From positions 1 through 64,000 of the forward strand of contig CAILAC010000003.1 of NCBI GenBank assembly GCA_903832055.1: DNA of 64,000 nt, written 5' to 3'. The DNA comes from an uncultured Acidobacteriota bacterium. Lineage in GTDB: Bacteria > Acidobacteriota > Terriglobia > Terriglobales > Acidobacteriaceae. The translations under genes and the position numbers were made by a program. Positions 7,732 through 15,979 of this stretch are shown here, in pieces (the stretch's first letter is position 1; every line of letters starts with the position of its first letter). Below the pieces are notes generated by a model. That model saw nothing but the letters and a program-made list of their open reading frames with translations. It was not told the origin of the DNA and made no database searches.

Positions 7732-9324
7732 GTGCCCGTGCCATTTCAATTCAAAACTCGTTTGCTGTTGAACGGACTTATTGGCGTACTTGCCATGACT
7801 GTAACGGGAGCAGCACAGACGCCCATTGCTCTGGCGCCAATGACGCTGACGGCGGAGCAGGACCACCAGAACATGATGGACCAACTGGGCATCAAGGTAT
7901 TGCGCGATGGGCCGAGCGGCGACGAGAAGGCTCCCAATCACGCCAACTATGATGAAGCGCTTGCGAATCCTTATCCACGTCTGCCCGATCCTCTGACGAT
8001 GAATGACGGCACCAAAGTGGCGACGGCAAAGCAGTGGTGGGAAAGACGCAGGCCGGAACTGGCAGAGTTGCTCTCGAAGTATGTGTACGGACGGGTGCCG
8101 CGGCATGTGCCAAAGGTGACGTGGACGGTGACGGCTGTGGATCACGAGATGATCGGCTTTACGCCGGTGATTGCCAAGGACCTGATTGGGCAGGTGGATA
8201 ACGCGGCATACCCGGCGATCGATGTGCGGATTCACATGACGCTGGTTACGCCGGCGAATGCGAAAGGGCCGGTGCCGGTGCTGATGATGTTTGGGAGAGC
8301 CGGGTTCCCTGCTCCGCATGAGCCCTCGGCGGATGAACTGGAGCGAATCAACAGCGCGTGGAAGGCAGTGCTGGCGCAGCAGGACTCTTCGCTGAAAGAA
8401 GTGTTTGCGCAGCATCCGGCATGGCAGCCGGTGAAAGCAACGCCGTTTCAGTTTCCGCAGATGAACGAGGATGGCGACCTGCCGAACACGTGGCAGCTGG
8501 TGGCGGCGGGATGGGGCTTCGTTCAATTTGACCCGGCCAGTGTGCAGGCCGACGATGGCGCGGGGCTGACGCGCGGAATTATCGGGCTGGTGAACAAGGG
8601 GCAACCTCGTACCCCGGAGGACTGGGGCGCGCTGCGCGCGTGGGCGTGGGGCGCAGGGCGGGGACTGGATTACCTCGAATCTGACCCGAGCGTGGACGCA
8701 AAGCGCGTGGGGATTGATGGGGTTTCGCGGTACGGCAAGGCGGCGCTGGTGACGATGGCGTTTGACGAGAGATTTGCGATGGCGCTGGTGGGTTCGTCGG
8801 GCAAGGGCGGAGCGACGCTGCTGCGGCGGAACTTTGGCGAAGCGGTAGAAAGCCTGACGGGTGGCGAGTACTACTGGATGGCTGGCAACTTCATGAAATA
8901 TGGGGCTTCGGAGGCAACGTTTGGCAGCAAGACGCCGGAGGATATTCCTGTGGACTCAAATGCACTGATTGCGCTTTGCGCGCCGCGACTGACGTTTATC
9001 AGCTACGGCATTCCAGAAAAGGGTGATGCGAAGTGGCTGGATCATGAAGGCAGCTTCATGGCGACGGTGGATGCAAGCCGTGTCTTTACCCTGCTGGGAG
9101 CGAAAGGACTGGGCGTGGAGGGCGACAATCGGACAGCGAAAATGCCTGCGGTGAACCAGGGCCTGCTGGATGGGCAGCTCGCCTGGCGGCAGCATGATGG
9201 AGGACATACAGATGCGCCGAATATGAAGTGGTTCATTCAATGGGCAAACAAGCAATGGGCGGACAGGCATGGGGCGGACCATTTGAATGGGCAGAGCTTG
9301 AATGGGCAAAGCGGCGCAAAGTAA
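7732..9324 (+). CDS. CE15 glucuronoyl esterase-like secreted alpha/beta hydrolase
   Basis: A 530-residue exported protein (signal peptide about 1-28, ending TGAAQ). The nucleophile motif GVSRYGKAAL (Ser in GxSRxGK) is diagnostic of carbohydrate esterase family 15, and HEGSF near residue 443 plus a late HDGGHTDAPN histidine region fit the family. CE15 enzymes cleave the ester between lignin alcohols and 4-O-methyl-glucuronic acid of xylan. The start codon is GTG; a second GTG six bases on (7738) is better spaced from GGAG. It is divergent from the SGNH hydrolase and followed by a TetR regulator. Confidence 0.87.
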   Translation: MPVPFQFKTRLLLNGLIGVLAMTVTGAAQTPIALAPMTLTAEQDHQNMMDQLGIKVLRDGPSGDEKAPNHANYDEALANPYPRLPDPLTMNDGTKVATAKQWWERRRPELAELLSKYVYGRVPRHVPKVTWTVTAVDHEMIGFTPVIAKDLIGQVDNAAYPAIDVRIHMTLVTPANAKGPVPVLMMFGRAGFPAPHEPSADELERINSAWKAVLAQQDSSLKEVFAQHPAWQPVKATPFQFPQMNEDGDLPNTWQLVAAGWGFVQFDPASVQADDGAGLTRGIIGLVNKGQPRTPEDWGALRAWAWGAGRGLDYLESDPSVDAKRVGIDGVSRYGKAALVTMAFDERFAMALVGSSGKGGATLLRRNFGEAVESLTGGEYYWMAGNFMKYGASEATFGSKTPEDIPVDSNALIALCAPRLTFISYGIPEKGDAKWLDHEGSFMATVDASRVFTLLGAKGLGVEGDNRTAKMPAVNQGLLDGQLAWRQHDGGHTDAPNMKWFIQWANKQWADRHGADHLNGQSLNGQSGAK

Positions 9325-9383
9325 TAATGGAAGAGCGCGCTGCAACGGCGTGCAATGATGCTTTTGCAGGATGCCAGGATTTG

Positions 9384-9995
9384 ATGGTTGAAACGACACC
9401 GAACCGCGGAACCGATCACCAGAAGCGCATAGTCGAGGCTGCCTCTGCGATTTTTCTTGAGCGCGGCTTTGAAATGACGAGTACGGCGGAGATCGCGAAG
9501 CGGGCGCGCGTGTCGAAGCGAGAGCTGTATGCGCACTTTGCTGACAAGGGCGCACTGCTGGCTGCTGTGATTGTCCAATTGCAGGACGACGTTCAGTCAC
9601 AGGTGAATATCAGCTGGTCATCGAGCGAGGATACGCGCGAGGTGCTGACGCGGGCAGGGTGCTCGATTCTGGAGTTTGTGAGTTCACAAAGATTTGGCAA
9701 ATTATTCAGGATTGTGGCGGCGGAATCGTTTCGAGACCCGGTGAGCGCGGAGAAGTTTTACCTGCTGGGGCCGGGCAGCGGGCGGAAGAATACAGCGGCT
9801 TTTATTGAGCGGGAAATGATTGCTGGATCACTGCGCAAAGCGGATGCTTTGAGGGCAGCGGATGACTTTCTGGATTTGATCATCAGTGCGCGATACCTGA
9901 CAGGAGTCGTCCTCGGGCAGGAAGATGAGGCGCCAAGAACGCGGACACATGTTGAACATGCGGTGGACGTATTTTTGCGGTTCTACGCACCTTAG
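9384..9995 (+). CDS. TetR/AcrR family transcriptional regulator
   Basis: A 203-residue regulator. The N-terminal HTH is clear: RIVEAASAIFLERGFEMTS, then AEIAKRARVSKRELYAHFADK, the classic TetR recognition helix region. The C-terminal ligand domain is of the TetR_C AefR-like kind (FGKLFRIVAAESFRDP). The start at 9384 has AGGA five bases upstream and gives the normal family length; an ATG at 9327, just after the CE15 stop, would add 19 residues. Its target is unknown. Candidates are the adjacent esterase genes or the aromatic catabolic genes that follow on the other strand. Confidence 0.85.
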   Translation: MVETTPNRGTDHQKRIVEAASAIFLERGFEMTSTAEIAKRARVSKRELYAHFADKGALLAAVIVQLQDDVQSQVNISWSSSEDTREVLTRAGCSILEFVSSQRFGKLFRIVAAESFRDPVSAEKFYLLGPGSGRKNTAAFIEREMIAGSLRKADALRAADDFLDLIISARYLTGVVLGQEDEAPRTRTHVEHAVDVFLRFYAP

Positions 9996-10042
9996 GCTGG
10001 TGAGCGAGTCGCTACGTTATCACCGCTGGCGGAATCGACCAA

Positions 10043-11575
10043 TCATGCCCTGAGTCGAAGCCGCAGTTCTTCGCAGGCTTTTTGAATCTCATTGACGGTT
10101 CGGAGGCCGCAGTAGACGTAGTGGTCTGGCCGCACGATGGCGGCAGCACACGCGTGCCGGTCAAACCAGGCGGCTGCGACGCCTTCTGTTTCAGGATTGC
10201 CATTGCCACCGAGGATGAAGACGGAAAGGCCGAGTTCGTCTGAGTCCAACGCCACGCTGCTGCTTCTTCCGTCGATGAAGAGATGCCAGCCATCTGCTGC
10301 GAGGTCGTCGAGACGCACGGGGCCACGCGGGGTGGAGATGGTCGGCTGGGGGAAAAGGACGCCCGCTGCGGGGCCATGCTGTGGGGCGATCAGGCCGGTT
10401 TGCAGCGGGGGTACGATTTCCTGACGGGTGACTTCGAGCGCCTGGCCGCCACCCTGGCGGATGAGAGCTTCGTCGCGGAGGCGGGCTGCCTCGGGGTCTC
10501 GTTCGCAGATGGCGGCACCGATGTTTTTGATGCGTGAGGTGAGGGTGCGGACGTGGTCGCTGCGCTCCTGCTCGTAGGAGTGGAGAATGGCATCCCTGGT
10601 TGTGCCGCGCAGGACTGAGACGAGCTTCCAGCAGAGATTGGTGACGTCGCGCACGCCCTGACACATGCCCTGGCCAACGAAGGGCGGCTGCTGGTGGGCT
10701 GCGTCGCCGGCGAGGAAAACACGGCCATCGCGCCACTTGCTTGCGACGAGAGCGTGGAAGCGATAGCTGCTGGCGCGCCAGAGTTTTCCATCGGTGGGAT
10801 TGAGCCAGCGGGAGAGGAGGGGCCACACGTTTGCTTCCATTTCCATCTGCCGGGGATCTTCACCGGGAAGGAGCATAATCTCCCACCGGCGGTGATTGCC
10901 GGGGCCGATGATGTAGGTACAGGGACGGGACGGGTCACAGAACTGCGCGCATGTAGCGGGCAGATTTTGGATGGCATCCTCGTTGACGATCACGTCGACA
11001 ACCAGCCAGGGTTCGTCGAAACCGAGGTCGTCGAGGACGAGGCCGAGCATCTGCCGCGTGTTGCTGGAGGCTCCGTCGCAGGCAATGACGTATTTTGCGG
11101 CGAAACTCTCAGACTGGCCCCGGTCGGTTTCGGTGGAGATTAGCACGCCATCGTGCTGGTGCTTGAGGGCGGTGACTTTGCTGCCGAGTTTCAGAGTGAC
11201 TGAGGTATGGCTCGCGGCGCGATTGCGCAGAATGGCCTCGACGGGTGGCTGGGTGAAGACCATGTTGGGCAGATAGCCCATGGGGTAAGGGGGGTCGACC
11301 ACGCCGATGCGGCGAATCAGCTGGCCGGCGGCACCGAAATGCTCTGATGCACCAAAGGGGGCCGTAAAGGGCAGGATTTCTTCGACGACGCCAAGGTTTT
11401 GGAAGACGCGGAGGATTTCGTGATCGAGCGCGATTGCGCGGGGGATTTCCCAGATGGTGTGGCTTTTTTCGAGAACCAGGGTGCGGACGCCGGCCTGGCC
11501 CAGCCAGCAGGCGGCTACTGCCCCGGCGGGACCAAAGCCCACGATTGCTACATCAAATTCAGCGATGGGCTGCAT
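10043..11575 (-). CDS. MhpA-like FAD-dependent aromatic-ring monooxygenase
   Basis: A 510-residue class A flavoprotein monooxygenase. It has an N-terminal Rossmann motif GFGPAGAVAACWLG, a central CDGASSNTRQMLG, and GRVFLAGDAAHQQPPFVGQG, the FAD-ribityl motif, followed by a C-terminal thioredoxin-like region without catalytic cysteines, as in 3-(3-hydroxyphenyl)propionate and resorcinol hydroxylases. It hydroxylates a phenolic ring to give a catechol-type product. The ATG at 11575, 34 bp after the preceding dioxygenase stop, is preferred; an earlier in-frame start would overlap that gene. It is the last gene of an FAH hydrolase, extradiol dioxygenase, monooxygenase operon. Confidence 0.88.
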   Translation of the reverse strand: MQPIAEFDVAIVGFGPAGAVAACWLGQAGVRTLVLEKSHTIWEIPRAIALDHEILRVFQNLGVVEEILPFTAPFGASEHFGAAGQLIRRIGVVDPPYPMGYLPNMVFTQPPVEAILRNRAASHTSVTLKLGSKVTALKHQHDGVLISTETDRGQSESFAAKYVIACDGASSNTRQMLGLVLDDLGFDEPWLVVDVIVNEDAIQNLPATCAQFCDPSRPCTYIIGPGNHRRWEIMLLPGEDPRQMEMEANVWPLLSRWLNPTDGKLWRASSYRFHALVASKWRDGRVFLAGDAAHQQPPFVGQGMCQGVRDVTNLCWKLVSVLRGTTRDAILHSYEQERSDHVRTLTSRIKNIGAAICERDPEAARLRDEALIRQGGGQALEVTRQEIVPPLQTGLIAPQHGPAAGVLFPQPTISTPRGPVRLDDLAADGWHLFIDGRSSSVALDSDELGLSVFILGGNGNPETEGVAAAWFDRHACAAAIVRPDHYVYCGLRTVNEIQKACEELRLRLRA

Positions 11576-11609
11576 TGGTTCCGGACACCTTCGTGGTTTG
11601 TATTCGGGG

Positions 11610-12509
11610 TCATTTGGCAGAGGCAAAACGAATGGCGAGTTGAGCATCTTTTACGTATGCGGGCTTGGGAGGAGCGATGCCCCAGTGATCTGACCGGCCG
11701 GGCGGCCATACCCAGTAATCGGGGCCATGGGGCTGGTAGCCGTCAGCAATCTGCATCACTTCGGCGGTGTACTCGATGACGAAGCCGAACGGGTCGACGA
11801 AGTAGGCAAAGACATTGTCGCCGGGACCGTGGCGGCCGACGCCCCATCCGATGGAATGACCGTGGTCGATCATGCGACCGGAGCCGCGCATGACGGATTC
11901 GAGATCGGGCATCATGAAGGCGACGTGGTTGAGCCCGTCGAGGCCAGAGTCTGCGAGAACGACGGCATGGTGGTCCTGATTGCAGCTGAGGAAGGCCATG
12001 GCCTTTGAACGGTCGGTCAGCTCAAATCCGAGGATCTTTTGGAAGAAGCTGCTGGTGGCTTCGATATCTTTGCAGTTCAGATTGACGTGTGACAGGCGAT
12101 AGGGCAGATTAGCCGGGATGCTGGCGGAGGGGTGTTGGGCATCGCCGTGATGGAAGTGGAGGATGTAACCCTCTGGGCTGGTGACTTTGAGGACCATGCC
12201 GCCACCTGGCTCTGAATTGGGAGCGCTGGGGGCGATGATCGTGCCGCCGGCGGCGGCGACGGATGCGGCAATCGAATACAGGTGCTGCTGTGCGGAGACG
12301 CGAAAGCTGACGGAGAGAATCTCAGCGGTGGGGTGGGGTTGCAGGGCGAGGACGTGATAGTCCTGGCCGGTGGCGCGGAGGTACACCGTCACACCCTGCC
12401 GGGCTGCAACGGTGAGTCCCCAGGTGCCAGTGTAGAAGGCCTCAGCGTGAGCGAGGTCGGGCACGCCAAGAAGCACGCTGCGGATGGCTGCTACGGGAAA
12501 CTCGCGCAT
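11610..12509 (-). CDS. Extradiol ring-cleavage dioxygenase (VOC superfamily)
   Basis: A 299-residue two-domain vicinal-oxygen-chelate protein. The second domain carries the metal triad: His in LSHVNLN, His in LNHVAFM and Glu in FVIEYTAEV. The first domain (residues about 5-115) is the structural repeat, as in type I extradiol dioxygenases. It should open a catechol ring next to the hydroxyls using Fe(II) and O2. It lies between the FAH-type hydrolase and the FAD monooxygenase, a complete hydroxylate, cleave, hydrolyse set. The exact aromatic substrate is not readable. Confidence 0.87.
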   Translation of the reverse strand: MREFPVAAIRSVLLGVPDLAHAEAFYTGTWGLTVAARQGVTVYLRATGQDYHVLALQPHPTAEILSVSFRVSAQQHLYSIAASVAAAGGTIIAPSAPNSEPGGGMVLKVTSPEGYILHFHHGDAQHPSASIPANLPYRLSHVNLNCKDIEATSSFFQKILGFELTDRSKAMAFLSCNQDHHAVVLADSGLDGLNHVAFMMPDLESVMRGSGRMIDHGHSIGWGVGRHGPGDNVFAYFVDPFGFVIEYTAEVMQIADGYQPHGPDYWVWPPGRSDHWGIAPPKPAYVKDAQLAIRFASAK

Positions 12510-12575
12510 TTGGGCACTCCTGTTGACATGTTGATTTTGAAAGGCGGAGGAAGCGGCCCTGCCGTTACTCCTGTG

Positions 12576-13427
12576 CTACTGGACTTCGTCGGCGATGGTG
12601 TTGCGGAGCAGACCGACGCCATCGATTTCGACCTCGACGATGTCGCCGGGTTTCATCCACAAGGGCGGGGTACGCTTGGCGCCGACTCCGCCGGGGGTTC
12701 CGGTGACGATGACGTCGCCAGCCTCAAGATGGCTGAAGGACGAGCAATACTCGATGATTGTGGGGATGTCGAAGATCATCTGGCCTAGGCTGGCCTGCTG
12801 CACAATCTCCCCGTTGAGGCGAGTGGTCAAGGTGCGCTCATCCATGCTGGGCAATTCATCCGGGGTAACAAGGCAAGGGCCAAAGCTGCCGGTGTGGGGG
12901 AAATTTTTGCCCGGGGTGAACTGATGGGTATGAGCCTGCCAGTCGCGGATGCTGCCGTCGTTGAAGCAGGCATAGCCAGCGACGTGGTCGAGGGCTTGAT
13001 CCCGGGAGATGTAGCGGCCTGGTTTGCCGATAACAAGGGCCAACTCGCCCTCGAAATCGAGCTTGGTGGACACTTTCGGGCGGACAATATCGGAGAGATG
13101 GCCGGTTTGTGAATTTGCGAATCGAGCGAAGATGGTTGGGTGCGCAACTTCAGTCCGTCCGGTCTCTTTGCGATGCATTTCGTAGTTGAGGCCGACGCAG
13201 AAGATTTTGTCAGGATTCGGCACTACGGGCAGCCATTCAATGAGAGCAACCGAGTAGCTGGGGGCCGACGGGATCTCGGCCTTTGCTGCGGCGAAGCCCT
13301 CTGACGCGATCAGAGACTTCAAGTCGGGGTAGCGGTCTTTGAGGACGGACCCCAGATCGATGGCGGTTTCGCCCTCAATCACGCCCCAGGTCACGCGGTT
13401 TTCAATCTTGAACGTAGCGAATTTCAT
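12576..13427 (-). CDS. Fumarylacetoacetate hydrolase family protein
   Basis: A 283-residue FAH-family protein: IFCVGLNYEMH, the metal-binding core KLDFEGELALVIGKPGR, and GDVIVTGTPGGVG near the C-terminus. Family members hydrolyse or decarboxylate diketo acids formed after meta-cleavage of aromatic rings. The ATG at 13427 is preferred over an in-frame TTG six bases earlier; GGAAGG lies upstream. It is the first gene of the minus-strand catabolic operon and faces a divergent bicupin gene across a 320-bp region with paired palindromes. Confidence 0.9.
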   Translation of the reverse strand: MKFATFKIENRVTWGVIEGETAIDLGSVLKDRYPDLKSLIASEGFAAAKAEIPSAPSYSVALIEWLPVVPNPDKIFCVGLNYEMHRKETGRTEVAHPTIFARFANSQTGHLSDIVRPKVSTKLDFEGELALVIGKPGRYISRDQALDHVAGYACFNDGSIRDWQAHTHQFTPGKNFPHTGSFGPCLVTPDELPSMDERTLTTRLNGEIVQQASLGQMIFDIPTIIEYCSSFSHLEAGDVIVTGTPGGVGAKRTPPLWMKPGDIVEVEIDGVGLLRNTIADEVQ

Positions 13428-13524
13428 TTCCAATCCTTCCAGCCTCAGCGAGACTTCCTATTCTGGCATTCAGGTATTGAACCACGTACCAGAGTTTAAG
13501 TCTCGCAGGTACCCCACCGTGAAA

Positions 13525-13542
13525 TGGTACTCGTGCGTACCG
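13525..13542. promoter_or_regulatory. Operator-like palindrome, copy 1 (GGTAC-N6-GTACC)
   Basis: GGTAC (13526-13530), six bases, GTACC (13537-13541), flanked by AAT on the left and GCA on the right. It lies about 100 bp upstream of the FAH gene. It matches copy 2 in inverted orientation at 19 of 22 positions including flanks. Probable binding site of the regulator of both divergent catabolic operons. Confidence 0.6.
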
Positions 13543-13635
13543 CAACTTTGTCAATGGGATTATCGGTAGTGTGCCAGTGCAATTTTTCGGCCTTTACAAC
13601 CGTATCTCGCGTTTGCTATCTATCCAAATGTTGAG

Positions 13636-13653
13636 CGGTACGCTACAGTACCA
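13636..13653. promoter_or_regulatory. Operator-like palindrome, copy 2 (GGTAC-N6-GTACC)
   Basis: GGTAC (13637-13641), six bases, GTACC (13648-13652). Centre-to-centre distance from copy 1 is 111 bp, and the site is about 100 bp upstream of the bicupin gene, so each divergent operon has one copy at a similar distance. Single GTACC/GGTAC half-sites also occur near 13485 and 13509. Nothing else is seen in 13434-13751. Confidence 0.6.
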
Positions 13654-13751
13654 TTCCCAAATTCTGTGCCGGCTGGATTGTCCCAATCAAGGCCTGCCGC
13701 AGAGTCAACAAGCAAAGCATATTCAGTCAATGACCTGAGGGTCAGCGACTC

Positions 13752-14792
13752 ATGAAAACGAGGTCGGTCACGATGATTGTGAATGAACTGCCAGCCAGCC
13801 TGGTTCCCTACAAAATCGATGCAGGTGAAGGACTTCGCTATGCTTTCGGCAGCCATCTCGCGACGATGATTGCGCGACCGGAAGGACTTGGTCAACAGGT
13901 ATCGGGTGTAATTCTCAGTGGGGCAAAGGGCGCTGCTTTCCCGCTGCACAGCCATGCGGCAACGCATGAGGCAATTTTTGTTGTCGACGGCGTCATCGCG
14001 CTCTCGCTTGCAGGCAAAACTTATCAGCTTACGCCTGGAGACTACGTCAACATTCCCCCGGGGACGCCACATGGATATGAGTATGCAGATCACCGCGGCA
14101 AGATGCTGACCTGGAGATTTGGTGGAAACGCAGCCGACGGCTATGCACGGGTGGGCAAGCCGTTTGCAGGGATTGTGTACCCGGAAAGAAGTGAGCCCAT
14201 CGACTGGACAGTGCTGGATAGTTCAGTGGATACGGAGTTGCTTGGGTCAGCCGGGGTTATGGATGGAGCAGTTGCCGCCAAACTTACGACAGCTCCTGAT
14301 GGCCCTGTGCCGTTTGTGCTGGCTGCCAGCGAGGGCGAGCGAATGATCGCTGGCGACCAGGTGTACACACTCCTCGGCAATCAGGGCCATAGCAGCGGCG
14401 CTTTTATCGCGCTGCTGACAGAGGGACCGATTGGTTATCCTATCCCGCGACACCAGCACGAGAAGGTGACGGAGCTTTTCTACTGCCTGAACGGTGAGAT
14501 GCAGATGTATGCAGGAGACGGGTACCTCGCGCTGGAACCGGGAGACTTTCTTCACGTGCCGCCGAAGACCCCTCACTCTTTTCAGTTGAAGAAACACGAC
14601 ACGCGCTTCATCGGGTTCGTCACTCCGGGACACTTTGAGCCTTTCTTCAGGTACCTGTGTGTGCCATTTGAAGGCTATCGTTATCCTCTGGTACCGCCTC
14701 CATTTCGCTTTGACCGGGTGATTCAGCATCTCTCTGAGCTTGATCTCACGCTTTTGGAGCGACCGGGTGGACCTCCGCCGCAGGCGGGCTAA
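13752..14792 (+). CDS. Bicupin quercetin 2,3-dioxygenase-like protein
   Basis: A 346-residue protein with two cupin domains. Domain 1 (about 50-125): PLHSHAATHEAIFVVDG and GDYVNIPPGTPHGYE. Domain 2 (about 215-290): PRHQHEKVTELFYCLNGEM and GDFLHVPPKTPHSFQ. Both carry the HxH, E and H metal ligands. Bacterial quercetinases have this layout and open the flavonol C-ring with release of CO. The next gene is an alpha/beta hydrolase that could split the resulting depside ester, and the divergent operon handles catechol-type rings. An in-frame ATG at 13773 is an alternative start. The substrate is inferred. Confidence 0.82.
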   Translation: MKTRSVTMIVNELPASLVPYKIDAGEGLRYAFGSHLATMIARPEGLGQQVSGVILSGAKGAAFPLHSHAATHEAIFVVDGVIALSLAGKTYQLTPGDYVNIPPGTPHGYEYADHRGKMLTWRFGGNAADGYARVGKPFAGIVYPERSEPIDWTVLDSSVDTELLGSAGVMDGAVAAKLTTAPDGPVPFVLAASEGERMIAGDQVYTLLGNQGHSSGAFIALLTEGPIGYPIPRHQHEKVTELFYCLNGEMQMYAGDGYLALEPGDFLHVPPKTPHSFQLKKHDTRFIGFVTPGHFEPFFRYLCVPFEGYRYPLVPPPFRFDRVIQHLSELDLTLLERPGGPPPQAG

Positions 14793-14810
14793 GTTGAACA
14801 GAGGCCGACA

Positions 14811-15773
14811 ATGAGTGATTCAGCACCGGGGGTTCATGTCGTTTCCGACCAGGTATACAGTTGCGCCGGTGGGGTTCAGAGATTGGCGGACGTCTACCTG
14901 CCAGCTTCAAGCGAGGGCCCTTTTCCGGTAGTGATCTGGCTGCATGGCGGGGGCTGGCGTTTTGGAGACAGGCGGATGGCGCCGGACCTGGCGCTCTTTG
15001 CGCAAGGAGCGGGCGTGGCAGTTGTCAGCATCGACTACAGGCTGAGCGATGAGGCCAAGTTCCCTGCCCCGGTGGAGGATGTGAAGACTGCGGTGCGCTG
15101 GGTGCGCAGTGTAGCGGAGCAGTTCAAGTTTAACCGGGAGCGCATTGGCCTTTGGGGGTCGTCGGCGGGAGCACATCTGGCGGCGATGGTGGCGTTGTCA
15201 CCTCACGAGATGTTTGCGACGGACGAACATGCGGGCTTTTCGAATGCGGTACAGGCTGTGGTGGACGGCTATGGACCGATGGATTTTTCGCGCATCGACG
15301 CGGATCGGGCGGCGGTTCAAAAGCTGGATACGGATGCGGAGAGCTTTGTGATTCGTGATCTGCTGCCAGCAGGCGACCCTGATTCTTTCGAATCGCGGTT
15401 GATTGGAGCGCCTGTGGGGAGTTCGCAGCAGTTGGTGGAGGCTGCGAATCCTGTTCGCTATGTGCGCGCTGGGAATCCACCATTTCTCATTCTGCATGGA
15501 GAAGCGGACACGGCGATGCCGTGGCAGCAGAGCGGACTACTCTTTGAAGCGCTCGACTCAGTCGGGGATGATGCGACGCTCGTATTGTTTGAGAAGTTGA
15601 CGCATGGTTTTTTCAACAATCGCCAACTGGATGAAGTGGACTGCGGCGCGGTGACTGTGCGGCGCAGTCGGACGGATAAGTCTTCGCGCGAGCGCTGGAG
15701 TTGCGATGCGCAACAGAATATCCCAGGCATGGTGGAGGATTTCTTGCGCGCTCATCTGGCTGGACGCGGCTGA
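14811..15773 (+). CDS. Alpha/beta hydrolase, HSL/carboxylesterase family
   Basis: A 320-residue cytoplasmic esterase with the HSL-type oxyanion motif HGGGW (about residue 46), the nucleophile motif GSSAGAHLAAM (Ser in GxSAG), Asp in LHGEADTAMP and a late His in LTHGFF. The ATG has AGAGG seven bases upstream and lies 18 bp after the bicupin gene, so the two are probably co-transcribed. A depside or phenolic-ester hydrolase following quercetinase action would fit; this is inferred from context only. Confidence 0.85.
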   Translation: MSDSAPGVHVVSDQVYSCAGGVQRLADVYLPASSEGPFPVVIWLHGGGWRFGDRRMAPDLALFAQGAGVAVVSIDYRLSDEAKFPAPVEDVKTAVRWVRSVAEQFKFNRERIGLWGSSAGAHLAAMVALSPHEMFATDEHAGFSNAVQAVVDGYGPMDFSRIDADRAAVQKLDTDAESFVIRDLLPAGDPDSFESRLIGAPVGSSQQLVEAANPVRYVRAGNPPFLILHGEADTAMPWQQSGLLFEALDSVGDDATLVLFEKLTHGFFNNRQLDEVDCGAVTVRRSRTDKSSRERWSCDAQQNIPGMVEDFLRAHLAGRG

Positions 15774-15979
15774 AAACGGGGCAAAGGAAAGAGCAACCCG
15801 ATTTGCTGCGAGGTACGCTGGCTGCAGAGATGCCTCAGCTCACTGCTGGTGCCTGGATAGAGTCATGCCGCGGAATTGAGCAACCGCAAGAGATGATGCA
15901 GCGAAGACAGCGGACCTGCATTGGATCTCTGCATACTTATTCGGTGTGACTTACCTTTTCCTGTCGTCTGAGTGTTAGT

